A stretch of 16,521 nucleotides of DNA from Blastococcus sp. (GTDB lineage Bacteria > Actinomycetota > Actinomycetes > Mycobacteriales > Geodermatophilaceae), in NCBI GenBank assembly GCA_025963345.1, contig JAOPUS010000118.1, positions 1-16,521 on the forward strand, in the 5' to 3' direction. Positions 1 through 7,129 of this stretch are shown piece after piece. The position numbers and the translations under genes are program-made. Under the pieces are notes generated by a model. It was not told where the DNA came from and searched no databases. It was given only the letters and a program-made list of their open reading frames with translations. How positions within the stretch are numbered: the stretch's first letter is position 1; every line of letters starts with the position of its first letter.

Positions 1-122
1 ACGGCCCGCTCGACGGAGACGGTGGTGTGCCGGTGGGCGAGGTCGACGACCGGCTGGGCGGCCCGGGCGGCGAGCGCCCGCGCCCGGGCGACGAGGGTCG
101 GGTCGAGGGACAGCGTGCTCAT
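1..122 (-). CDS. kamD: D-lysine/beta-lysine 5,6-aminomutase alpha subunit, N-terminal fragment
   Basis: Only the first 40 or so codons lie in the window; the gene continues past base 1. The fragment starts MSTLSLDPTLVARARALAAR and reaches HRHTTVSVERAV, which matches my recollection of the KamD N-terminus (a stretch of alternating Ala/Arg followed by HTTVSVERA). KamD with KamE forms the adenosylcobalamin- and PLP-dependent mutase that moves the terminal amino group of beta-lysine to give 3,5-diaminohexanoate. The ATG at 122 overlaps the TGA of the preceding amidohydrolase (ATGA), so it should be translationally coupled. The neighbouring kdd and kamA support the call. The fragment is short, so identity rests partly on context. 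Confidence 0.8.
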   Translation of the reverse strand, partial: MSTLSLDPTLVARARALAARAAQPVVDLAHRHTTVSVERA

Positions 123-1630
123 CGCGCATCTCCGATCGGCTCGCCGTCGACGAGCAGCAGCCGGCAGGTCGGTCGTGCGCGGCCGGCCAGGACGGCGGAC
201 AGGGTCTCGGGGGTGGCCCACAGCGCGAGGTGCGCCGGGGCGCCCACGGCGAGCGGCCCGACGGGGTGCTCGGCTCGGGCGGCGTACCAACCACCATGGG
301 TGGCGGCGTCGAACGCGTCGAAGGGGCGCAGGCCCGAGCCGTGCGTGCGGTGGTCGACCGCGGCGTGCACGCCGCCCCACGGGTCCAGCGGCGTCACCGG
401 AGCGTCGCTGCCGAGCGCGAGGGCGACGCCGGTGTCGGCCAGGTCGGCGAACGGGTTGGTGGCCTCGGCGCGGGCGAGACCGAGGCGCTCGACGTACATG
501 CCGGCGTGCCCGCCCCAGGCCGCGTCGAAGGCGGGCTGGACACTGGCGACCATCCCCCACGCCTGCATCCGGGTGATGGCGGCGTCGTCGACCATCTCCA
601 GGTGCTCGAGCCGGTGCCGGCAGGTGCGGACGGCCGCCACACCCAGTTCCGCGACCACGGTCCCGACGGCGTCCAGCACCTGGTTCACGGCGGCGTCGCC
701 GATGCAGTGGAAGCCGGCTTGTACGCCGGCGGAGGTGCAGGCCCGCAGATGGTCGACCAGGGACGCCGACTCGAAGCGCAGCGCGCCGGAGGTATCGGGC
801 CGGTCGGTGTACGGGCTGGACAGCGCCGCGGTGTGCGAGCCGAACGCGCCGTCGCAGAAGAGGTCTCCCCCGGCGCCGGTCAGGCCGAGCTCGCGGACGA
901 CGTCGAGGCCGCCCCGCTCGGCCAGTTCGCCCCAGTAGCCGAGCACCAGTGGACCGGGATGCTCGCGCGCGAGCCCGAGCAGGCCCGTCAGGTCGTCGGC
1001 CCCGGAGACCTCGGGCCCGGCCATCTCGTGCACGCTGCCGATGCCCAGGGCGGCGGCCGCGTCGAGGGTGGCCCGCTGCGCGGCGCGGCGCTGATCCGCG
1101 CCGACGGCGCCGTAGGCGGCCCGGCGGGCGGCGTGGTGGGCGTCCAGGCGCAGCCGTCCGTCCGCGGAGAAGCCGGACAGTGCGGCGATGCCGGGAACCG
1201 CGTCGAGCAGCGCGGTGGAGACCGTGGCGGAGTGCACGTCGACCCGGGCCAGATAGGCGGGGCGGTCGCCGACGACGGCGTCGAGGTCGTGCCGGGTCGG
1301 CCCGCGGCGCTCCGGCCAGGGGGTCTCGTCCCAGCCTGTGCCCAGCACGATGCCCTTCGCCGTCCCGACGTGGTCGGCGACGGACGCCATGGCGGTGGCA
1401 AGGCTCATGCTCGGGTGGAGGTCGAGGCCCGTGAGCGCGAGACCGGTCGCCGTGGCGTGCACGTGGGCGTCGACGAAGGCCGGGGTGAGCAGTGCCCCCT
1501 CCCCCGTGATCGTCCGGTCGGAAGCTGGTGCGTCGACAGCCGCGCCGACCCAGGCGATCCGGCCGTCGACGACGTGCACGGCACGGCCGGGGCGGTCGCC
1601 GACCGTGACGTCGCTGACGAGCAGGCTCAT
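119..1630 (-). CDS. YtcJ-like amidohydrolase (amidohydrolase family 3) inside lysine degradation operon
   Basis: A 503-residue metal-dependent amidohydrolase. Visible signatures: the strand-1 metal motif DAHVHATATG (His56 and His58), a FHCIGD segment like the HAIGD of YtcJ proteins, RLEHLE with a likely metal His, and LGSDAPVTPLDPWGG carrying the catalytic Asp near the C-terminus. Family members hydrolyse amide or related C-N bonds; the substrate cannot be read from sequence. Its start (ATG at 1630) overlaps the kdd stop and its own stop overlaps the kamD start, both as ATGA, so it is a built-in member of the operon. No enzyme of the classical lysine fermentation pathway is an amidohydrolase. 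It might deacylate a 3-aminobutyrate or diaminohexanoate derivative, or process an imported N-acyl-lysine; that is inference. Confidence 0.85.
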   Translation of the reverse strand: MSLLVSDVTVGDRPGRAVHVVDGRIAWVGAAVDAPASDRTITGEGALLTPAFVDAHVHATATGLALTGLDLHPSMSLATAMASVADHVGTAKGIVLGTGWDETPWPERRGPTRHDLDAVVGDRPAYLARVDVHSATVSTALLDAVPGIAALSGFSADGRLRLDAHHAARRAAYGAVGADQRRAAQRATLDAAAALGIGSVHEMAGPEVSGADDLTGLLGLAREHPGPLVLGYWGELAERGGLDVVRELGLTGAGGDLFCDGAFGSHTAALSSPYTDRPDTSGALRFESASLVDHLRACTSAGVQAGFHCIGDAAVNQVLDAVGTVVAELGVAAVRTCRHRLEHLEMVDDAAITRMQAWGMVASVQPAFDAAWGGHAGMYVERLGLARAEATNPFADLADTGVALALGSDAPVTPLDPWGGVHAAVDHRTHGSGLRPFDAFDAATHGGWYAARAEHPVGPLAVGAPAHLALWATPETLSAVLAGRARPTCRLLLVDGEPIGDAR

Positions 1631-2685
1631 GCGGTGGCTCGGGGGTCGCCAGGGCGTGCATGGCGCACCCGTGGATCGATGAGCGACCGGACACCCTGGT
1701 TCTGGCGATAGAGGTCCAGGGCAAGCGCGGCGTGCCCGGGCGTGTAGCCGTTGCCGACCAGCATGGTCACGTCCGCCGCCATCCCTTCCGCGCCCAGCGC
1801 CGCCGCCGAGAAGGACGTGGCCATGGAGAAGAAGACCACGGTGCCCCCCTCGGCCGTGGCCAGCACCGCTCCGTGTTCGGCGCCCGGGACGTCGACGCAG
1901 ACGACGGTCACGTCGACCGGGGTGCCGACGGCGTCGGCCACGGCCAGGGGGTCGGTCGCATCCGCCACGACGACCCGGTCGGCGAGGCCCGCCGCGCGCA
2001 GCGCGTCAGCCTCGGCCTCGTTCCGCACCAGGCCGGTGAGTTCCTCGGCCCCGGCAGCCGCGGCGGCGGCCAGGCTCAGGCAGCCGGACTTCCCCGCGGC
2101 CCCGAGGACGGCGACCGACCGCGCGCCGGTCCGCTCGACGATCCGGGCGGTGGCGGCCGGCGCGCCGCACACGTCGAGCACGGCCAGTGCCACGGCGTCG
2201 GGCAGGTCGTCGGGCAGCAGGGCGGCGGTCGAGCGGGCGAACAGGATCGCCGTACCGTGCGCGGGCACCTGCTCGGAACGGCCGTCCCAGCCGGCCAGAC
2301 CGTCGGTGATCCACAGCGGGGTCAGGGTGAGCGAGACCAGGGTGGCCACCCGCTGGTCGACAGCCAGCCCGAGCGGCGACTGCGGCCCGACGGCGTCGAC
2401 GACGCCGATGAGCATGCCGCCGGAGCCGGTGACCGGGTTCTGCATCTTGCCGCGGGTACGGACGATCTCGAGGACGGCCGCCCGGACGGCGTCGCCGTCC
2501 CCGCCGTGGGCCTCCGAGAGCTGACGGAACGACGCAGCGTCGAGGTTGAGCCGCTCCACCGCGATGCGCACCTCGTCCAGCGCGATCGCCGGGTCCGCGT
2601 CGAGTCGCAGCGCCGCCTGGGGCAGCACCCCCGGCGGTTCGAGCACACGGTGCACCCCCAGGGCGCGTCGATCGGTTCCGCGCAC
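1627..2685 (-). CDS. kdd: L-erythro-3,5-diaminohexanoate dehydrogenase
   Basis: A 352-residue protein with the Kdd hallmark N-terminus GVHRVLEPPGVLPQAA and the segment GKMQNPVTGSGGMLIG. A Rossmann nucleotide-binding motif GAAGKSG lies at residues 195-201. Kdd oxidatively deaminates 3,5-diaminohexanoate to 5-amino-3-oxohexanoate with NAD(P)+ in lysine degradation. Its length fits the family (about 350). The start is GTG at 2685, preceded by a good Shine-Dalgarno GGGAGGA. The gene leads a minus-strand operon (kdd, amidohydrolase, kamD) and is transcribed divergently from kamA. The presence of kamD and kamA makes the assignment strong. Confidence 0.92.
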   Translation of the reverse strand: MRGTDRRALGVHRVLEPPGVLPQAALRLDADPAIALDEVRIAVERLNLDAASFRQLSEAHGGDGDAVRAAVLEIVRTRGKMQNPVTGSGGMLIGVVDAVGPQSPLGLAVDQRVATLVSLTLTPLWITDGLAGWDGRSEQVPAHGTAILFARSTAALLPDDLPDAVALAVLDVCGAPAATARIVERTGARSVAVLGAAGKSGCLSLAAAAAAGAEELTGLVRNEAEADALRAAGLADRVVVADATDPLAVADAVGTPVDVTVVCVDVPGAEHGAVLATAEGGTVVFFSMATSFSAAALGAEGMAADVTMLVGNGYTPGHAALALDLYRQNQGVRSLIDPRVRHARPGDPRATA

Positions 2686-2718
2686 GAGTCCTCCCGTCTC
2701 ACCCGTTCGATGCAGAAG

Positions 2719-2764
2719 AACCTAGCGTGCCCAGATCATATGACCGAAGATTCTCCCGTAAGAT
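2719..2764. promoter_or_regulatory. Divergent kdd/kamA promoter region with candidate operator palindrome
   Basis: The gap between kdd and kamA (2686-2811) is the only place for both promoters and is locally AT-richer than its surroundings. On the plus strand TAAGAT (2759-2764) fits a TAnnnT -10 box for kamA, giving a leader with a Shine-Dalgarno. On the minus strand TAGGTT (2724-2719) fits a -10 box for kdd. Between them GATCATATGACC (2734-2745) is a 12-bp palindrome with one mismatch and a perfect core TCATATGA, a plausible operator controlling both directions. The -35 elements are not convincing. The regulator is unknown. Confidence 0.45.
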
Positions 2765-2811
2765 CACCCGTGTTGCGGAGACCCATGGCTCGCGGTCAGG
2801 GAGGCGGCACC

Positions 2812-4221
2812 GTGCTCGAACAGCCCTACGAGTATGCGGCGCGCGAGCTCGTCGAGCCCGACTGGCGGCGGTTGCCCGGCTTCGCCGACGTGACGCCGGC
2901 GCAGTGGCGCAGCGCCCAGTGGCAGCGCGTCAACTGCGTGAAGAACCTCCGGCAGCTGCGCGGCGTCTACGGCGACCTGCTCGACGAGGCGTTCTACGCC
3001 GACGTCGAGGCCGACCAGGCCGGGCGCGCCACGATGTCGCTGCTCCTGCCGCCGCAGATGCTCAACACGATGGTGCCCGGTGAGGTGCCGACGACGGCCG
3101 CGATCCTGACCGACCCCGTGCGGCGATACATGCTCCCCGTGGCGTCGGACCGGCTGTCCGGCGCGGCGGCGAGCCACCCCTACGCCGCTCGTGACTCGCT
3201 GCACGAGCACGAGATGTGGGCGGTCGAGGGGCTCACCCACCGCTACCCCACCAAGGTGTTGGCAGAGCTGCTGTCGACCTGCCCCCAGTACTGCGGCCAC
3301 TGCACGCGCATGGACCTGGTGGGCAACTCGACGCCCGCCGTCCCCAAGCTGAAGTTCGAGCTCAAGCCGGTCGACCGGCAGACCGCGATGCTCGAGTACC
3401 TGCGGGCCACGCCGGGCGTACGCGACGTCGTCGTCTCCGGGGGTGACGTCGCCAACCTGCCGTTCACGAACCTCGAGGCGTTCGTCGCCGGGCTGTTGGA
3501 GATCGAGTCGGTGCGCGACATCCGGCTGGCGTCGAAGGCGCTCATGGGGCTGCCGCAGCACTGGCTGCAGGACGACGTGGTCGAGGGCATGGGCCGTTTG
3601 GCGACCACCGCCCGGGCCCGCGGGGTCTCCCTCGCCGTGCACACGCACGTCAACGCCGCGCAGTCGGTGACCCCGCTGGTCGCCGAGGCCGCGCAGGCGA
3701 TGCTGGCGGTCGGGGTGCGCGACGTCCGCAACCAGGGCGTGCTGCTGAACGGGGTGAACGCGACGGCCGGCCGGTTGCTGGACCTGTGTTTCGCGCTGCA
3801 GGACGGCGCCTCGATCACGCCGTACTACTTCTACATGTGCGACATGATCCCGAGCGCCGAGCACTGGCGGGTCTCGCTGGCCCAGGCCCAGACGCTGCAG
3901 CACGACATCATGGGCTACCTGCCGGGCTTCGCGACACCGCGGATCGTCTGCGACGTGCCCTACGTCGGGAAGCGCTGGGTGCACCAGGTCGCCGAGTACG
4001 ACCGTGAGCGCGGCATCAGCTACTGGACGAAGAACTACCGCACCGGCATCGAACGCACGGACGAGGCCGCGCTGGACCGCCGCTACACCTACTACGACCC
4101 GATCGCGACGCTGCCGGAGAGCGGCCAGGCGTGGTGGGCCGAGCGGGAGCACGACCCCGTGGCCGCCGAGCTGCGGGCCGTGTCCTCGCGGGAGGCCTCG
4201 GCAGCCGACCTGGTGGGCTGA
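2812..4221 (+). CDS. kamA: Lysine 2,3-aminomutase family radical SAM enzyme
   Basis: A 469-residue radical SAM, PLP-dependent aminomutase. The cluster motif CPQYCGHC is at residues 157-164, followed by TRMDLVGNS. Against the clostridial enzyme as I recall it, the carboxylate-binding Arg (CTR, 166) and both substrate Asp residues (YMCD 344, CDVP 381) are kept, 37 residues apart as expected. The PLP-lysine loop, usually PGGGGK, is PYVGK here (Lys387), one residue shorter. The predicted reaction is L-lysine to beta-lysine, feeding KamDE and Kdd encoded divergently. I chose GTG 2812 because AGGGAGG ends 7 nt before it; ATG 2785 in the same frame would add nine residues and is the main alternative. 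The divergent loop leaves some doubt about the exact substrate. Confidence 0.85.
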   Translation: MLEQPYEYAARELVEPDWRRLPGFADVTPAQWRSAQWQRVNCVKNLRQLRGVYGDLLDEAFYADVEADQAGRATMSLLLPPQMLNTMVPGEVPTTAAILTDPVRRYMLPVASDRLSGAAASHPYAARDSLHEHEMWAVEGLTHRYPTKVLAELLSTCPQYCGHCTRMDLVGNSTPAVPKLKFELKPVDRQTAMLEYLRATPGVRDVVVSGGDVANLPFTNLEAFVAGLLEIESVRDIRLASKALMGLPQHWLQDDVVEGMGRLATTARARGVSLAVHTHVNAAQSVTPLVAEAAQAMLAVGVRDVRNQGVLLNGVNATAGRLLDLCFALQDGASITPYYFYMCDMIPSAEHWRVSLAQAQTLQHDIMGYLPGFATPRIVCDVPYVGKRWVHQVAEYDRERGISYWTKNYRTGIERTDEAALDRRYTYYDPIATLPESGQAWWAEREHDPVAAELRAVSSREASAADLVG

Positions 4222-4238
4222 CCGGCCGGAGTTCCTCC

Positions 4239-4261
4239 GAGTGGCCCTCCCCTGGGCACTC
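4239..4261 (+). terminator. Hairpin after kamA, possible terminator
   Basis: GAGTG(G)CCC pairs with GGGCACTC around a 6-nt loop, an 8-bp stem with one bulged G, 18 nt after the kamA stop and before the GNAT start. There is no U tract, which is common in actinobacterial terminators but weakens the call. Confidence 0.3.
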
Positions 4262-4277
4262 CCGGTAGGCAAGGGCG

Positions 4278-4793
4278 GTGGAGGAGCTGCGCACCGCCCG
4301 GCTGCGGCTACGGGCGTGGACGACCTCTGCGGCCGACCTTGCCCGGCTGACCGACATCTACAGCCGCGAGGAGGTCAGCCGCTGGCTGGGCGGCCCCCCG
4401 AAGGTGTCGCCGGAGGAGCTCGTCGCCCGCTGGGCCCTCGTCCACGACCTGGACCAGCGCTTCGGCTGCCGCGCGATCGAGCTGCCGGACGGCTCTGTGG
4501 CCGGGACCGTGCTGTTCAAGCCGTTGCCGAACGGGGTCGGTGAGGTCGAGGTCGGCTGGCACCTGCACCCGGACTCGTGGGGCCACGGCTACGCGACCGA
4601 GGCGGCCGCCGCGGTGATCGAGCAGGGGTTCGAGGCGGGCCTGCCGGAGGTCTACGCCGTCGTGCGGCCGGGCAACGAGGCATCCCTCGCCGTCTGCCGG
4701 CGGCTCGGTATGGCGCCGCTGGGACGGTTCCGCCGCTGGTACGACGTCGAACTCGAGGCGTTCCGGCTGATGGCGCCGGCCGTCGTGGAGTGA
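4278..4793 (+). CDS. GNAT family N-acetyltransferase (RimJ/RimL-like)
   Basis: A 171-residue acetyltransferase of the RimJ/RimL-like group. It opens with the typical strand RTARLRLRAW, has the acetyl-CoA loop region GWHLHPDSWGHGYATEAA and ends with VRPGNEASLAVCRRLGM, the usual last helix-strand of this subgroup. It would transfer acetyl from acetyl-CoA to an amine; the acceptor (protein N-terminus, small molecule or antibiotic) cannot be told. The start is GTG at 4278; TAGGCA ends 6 nt before it, a weak match to a leaderless promoter, and no clear Shine-Dalgarno is seen. It converges on plsC with a 4-nt gap. Nothing ties it to the lysine genes except position. Confidence 0.85.
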   Translation: MEELRTARLRLRAWTTSAADLARLTDIYSREEVSRWLGGPPKVSPEELVARWALVHDLDQRFGCRAIELPDGSVAGTVLFKPLPNGVGEVEVGWHLHPDSWGHGYATEAAAAVIEQGFEAGLPEVYAVVRPGNEASLAVCRRLGMAPLGRFRRWYDVELEAFRLMAPAVVE

Positions 4794-4797
4794 GCGG

Positions 4798-5661
4798 TCA
4801 GCGACGCCGGCCGACAAGGGCCTTCAGCCGCGCGACCGGCGTCGGCTTCGTGGCCTTGGCCGCCTTGCCCGAGGCGCGGATCGCGTCGTCGGTCGCAGCG
4901 GCTTCGGGGGTGGGTGCGGTGCCGCCGAGGTGCGTGGGCAGCCACCAGCGGTCGTCCGGCCCCTCGGGTTGCTGCGGGTAGCTGCGCTGGGCCTCGTCCA
5001 GGAGCGTCTCCATGGCGGCGCGGGTCCGGCGCAGCAGCGACTGGGCCTTCTCCCCCGGCTCGGCGACGATCGGCTCGCCGAGGATCACGGTGACCGCCAC
5101 GCCGCGGCGCAGGTCGACCTTGTGCCCCTTGGTGGCCACCCGGTGACCGCCCCAGACGGCGGCCGGGATGATCGGGACACCGGACTGGACCGCCATCCGG
5201 GCGGCGCCGGCCTTGAGGTCCTTGACCGTGAAGCTCGTGCTGATGGTCGCCTCGGGGAAGACGCCGACGACCTCGCCGTCCTTCAGCGACCGGACGGCGG
5301 CCTCGAACGCCGCTGCGCCGGCCCGCCGGTCGACGGGGATGTGCTGCATGGCGCGCATGAAGCGGCCGGCGAACCAGTGGTCGAACACCGACGACTTGGC
5401 CATGAACCGCACCAGCCGGTGCTGCGGCAGCGCGCCCAGGCCCAGGAAGGTGAAGTCGAAGAAGCTGACGTGGTTGCTGCAGATGATCGCGCCGCCGGTC
5501 GTCGGCACGTTCTCCGAGCCACGCACGTCGAAGCGGAAGCGGAACAGTCGGAAGACGACGAGGGCCAGCCGGATGATGAACCGGTAGGACCGGTCCCGGG
5601 GATCGGGCTTGGCGCCGAACAGGTCGCGGCGGACGACGTCGCGCCAGCTCGCGGTGTGCAT
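4798..5661 (-). CDS. plsC: 1-acyl-sn-glycerol-3-phosphate acyltransferase family protein
   Basis: A 287-residue PlsC-type acyltransferase that would add an acyl chain to lysophosphatidic acid at the inner membrane face. The catalytic H(x4)D motif is NHVSFFD (His64, Asp69). The acceptor-phosphate motif, commonly FPEGTRS, reads FPEATIS at 135-141. A hydrophobic N-terminal stretch FIIRLALVVFRLF may anchor it. The C-terminal 60 residues are Pro/Lys/Ala-rich and end in basic residues (LVGRRR). It lies 10 nt after ybdK, but TAGATT 7 nt before its ATG suggests it also has its own leaderless promoter. The gene symbol is used in the family sense; actinobacteria carry several paralogues with different acyl acceptors. 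Confidence 0.88.
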   Translation of the reverse strand: MHTASWRDVVRRDLFGAKPDPRDRSYRFIIRLALVVFRLFRFRFDVRGSENVPTTGGAIICSNHVSFFDFTFLGLGALPQHRLVRFMAKSSVFDHWFAGRFMRAMQHIPVDRRAGAAAFEAAVRSLKDGEVVGVFPEATISTSFTVKDLKAGAARMAVQSGVPIIPAAVWGGHRVATKGHKVDLRRGVAVTVILGEPIVAEPGEKAQSLLRRTRAAMETLLDEAQRSYPQQPEGPDDRWWLPTHLGGTAPTPEAAATDDAIRASGKAAKATKPTPVARLKALVGRRR

Positions 5662-5668
5662 GGGGCGA

Positions 5669-5674
5669 AATCTA
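5669..5674 (-). promoter_or_regulatory. Possible -10 box for leaderless plsC transcript
   Basis: TAGATT on the minus strand lies exactly 7 nt before the plsC ATG and there is no Shine-Dalgarno. The first three bases are also the TAG stop of ybdK. The pattern TAnnnT-N6/7-start is typical of leaderless actinobacterial mRNAs. No clear -35 was found. Confidence 0.35.
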
Positions 5675-6856
5675 ACGCGTGCGGCGGTGGGTTGCCCGGG
5701 CGGTGCCTTCCGGGTGTCCTGTGGTCACGGCGACTGCCGCCCGGACGACGGCGCCGAGATCACCGCCGGTCTCCCGGTGGACCCGGCGCTGCAGGTCGGC
5801 CCCGGTGCCACGGCGCAGGAGCGCCTCCAGCCCGTCGGCGACCCGCTGTTCGTCCCCGGCGTCGGAGAGCGCCGGCCGCACGTGGTCGAGCAGGGCGCCC
5901 AGGACCTCGGCGGCGGGCGCCGGGGTGCCGGTGCGGGGATCGACGAGGTCACCGGTCAGCCCGGAGCGCCCGGCGCGCCAGGCGGCAACCCGCAGGACCT
6001 CGGCGCGCACCGCGGGCGGCGGCGTGCCGTCCCGGGCCTCGCGGGCGGCGGTCTCCACCAGGCCGCGGACGAGCCCGGCAAGCGTGACGGCGTCCTCGAC
6101 GCGCAGGACGACGTCGGCGGTCCGGACCTCCACGGTGGGCCACTTCTCCGACAGACGGGCGTCGAAATAGACCATCCCGGAGTCGAGGACGGTCTCGGTG
6201 GCCAGGACCGCATCGATCAGCCGGTGGTAGTCGGCGGCGTCGGTGAAGAGCTCGTTGGGGCCGGCGGAGGGCCAGCGGTGCCAGGCCTGGGACCGGTAGC
6301 TGGCGTAGCCGGTGTCGGCGCCCTGCCAGAAGGGCGAGTTGGCGGAGAGCGCGGTGAGCACCGGCAGCCACACCCGGATCCGGTTGAGGACGGCGACGCC
6401 CTCCTCGTCGTCCTCGATGCTCACGTGGACGTGGCAGCCGCACGTGAGCATCTCCTCGGCGGTGAGGCCGAAGGCGCCGAGCATCCGGTCGTAGCGCTGC
6501 CCCACCGTCGGGACCGGCGCGACGGGGACAGGTGAGGTGGCGAGGGCGGCGACGCGTCCGCCCACGGCTGCAGCGGCCGCGTCGGCGCGGCCGCGCCAGA
6601 ACCGGAGCTGCGACTCGACCTCGGTGAGCGTCCGGCAGACCGGCGTGCCCAGCTCGAGCTGCTGGGCCTTGAGCTCGGGCATCAGGTGCGCGGCGGACTC
6701 CTCGTCGCCGTCCGAGGCGTCCGCGCGATCGTGTTCCTCGGCGGTCTCCCCTTCGCCGCGCTGCGCGGCGACCTCGAGCGCCTCGGGCCCCAGCGGGACC
6801 GACCGTCCCTGGTGGTCGACCACCAGGAGTTCCTCTTCGACGCCCACGGTTCGCAC
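5672..6856 (-). CDS. ybdK: Carboxylate-amine ligase, glutamate-cysteine ligase type 2 (YbdK-like)
   Basis: A 394-residue GCS2-family protein. It starts VRTVGVEEELLVVD, where VGVEEE is the conserved N-terminal Glu strand. The core carries LELGTPVC, TCGCHVHVSIED and LTALSANSPFWQGADTGYASYRSQAW, all typical of YbdK-like ATP-dependent ligases, which join glutamate to cysteine weakly or act on an unknown amine. GTG 6856 is chosen because the homologous region begins there; the frame runs back to a TTG at 6937 without family-like sequence. Residues about 35-57 are a run of Glu, Asp and Ala between two conserved segments and look like an acidic insertion. It is followed 10 nt later by plsC on the same strand. 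Confidence 0.87.
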   Translation of the reverse strand: MRTVGVEEELLVVDHQGRSVPLGPEALEVAAQRGEGETAEEHDRADASDGDEESAAHLMPELKAQQLELGTPVCRTLTEVESQLRFWRGRADAAAAAVGGRVAALATSPVPVAPVPTVGQRYDRMLGAFGLTAEEMLTCGCHVHVSIEDDEEGVAVLNRIRVWLPVLTALSANSPFWQGADTGYASYRSQAWHRWPSAGPNELFTDAADYHRLIDAVLATETVLDSGMVYFDARLSEKWPTVEVRTADVVLRVEDAVTLAGLVRGLVETAAREARDGTPPPAVRAEVLRVAAWRAGRSGLTGDLVDPRTGTPAPAAEVLGALLDHVRPALSDAGDEQRVADGLEALLRRGTGADLQRRVHRETGGDLGAVVRAAVAVTTGHPEGTARATHRRTR

Positions 6857-6936
6857 GCACCCATGATCACCAGCCCGGCTCGACCCTGCCGGACGGATCG
6901 GGGTGGCCCACCCCATCGGGGCATCGCAGTTACTCA

Positions 6937-7118
6937 ACCGTTATCCCCAACATCGATACGGGTGTTCCGCGGGACCTACGGTCCCGCTCCTCCCCCTGGT
7001 CACCCTTCGAGCGTGCCGTCGGATCCCGCGATTGCTGAGATGCCGCCCGGAGGGCGGCGAGGGCCGGCTTCGGCAGGTGACCACAAGAAGTGCCCCTACT
7101 TTTGTTGGGGATAACGGT
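6937..7118. repeat. 182-bp hairpin-rich segment bounded by perfect 16-bp inverted repeats
   Basis: ACCGTTATCCCCAACA at 6937-6952 and its exact reverse complement at 7103-7118 bound the gap between ybdK and the gene at 7130. Inside are an 8-bp stem GCGGGACC-TAC-GGTCCCGC (6969-6987), a 7-bp stem GCCGCCC-GGA-GGGCGGC (7042-7058), a 4-bp stem (7063-7074) and a second inverted pair TGGTCACC (6997-7004) / GGTGACCA (7076-7083). The right arm abuts the -10 box of the next gene. The segment could be paired operators, a structured RNA, or an invertible element. No coding frame with gene-like features fills it. Confidence 0.75.
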
Positions 7119-7123
7119 AGTAT
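7118..7123 (+). promoter_or_regulatory. Possible -10 box of leaderless recombinase-like gene
   Basis: TAGTAT ends 6 nt before the ATG at 7130, which would make that A the first transcribed base, and no Shine-Dalgarno is present. The first base of the box is the last base of the right inverted-repeat arm, so a protein bound to the arm would block or contact RNA polymerase. Confidence 0.45.
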
Positions 7124-7129
7124 TCCGTC

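Noticed and set aside
230..1711. Long plus-strand open frames opposite the amidohydrolase and kdd genes
   Set aside because: They are Gly/Arg/Val-rich with no domain, run antisense to well-supported genes, and arise from GC-rich codon structure.
2764..4272. 502-codon minus-strand frame opposite kamA
   Set aside because: Low-complexity Arg/His/Gly/Val sequence with no motif, while the plus strand carries a complete radical SAM enzyme.
6941..7114. TTATCCCCA in the 16-bp repeats as DnaA boxes and a replication origin
   Set aside because: One mismatch to TTATCCACA in only two copies, no AT-rich unwinding region and no dnaA/dnaN neighbours.
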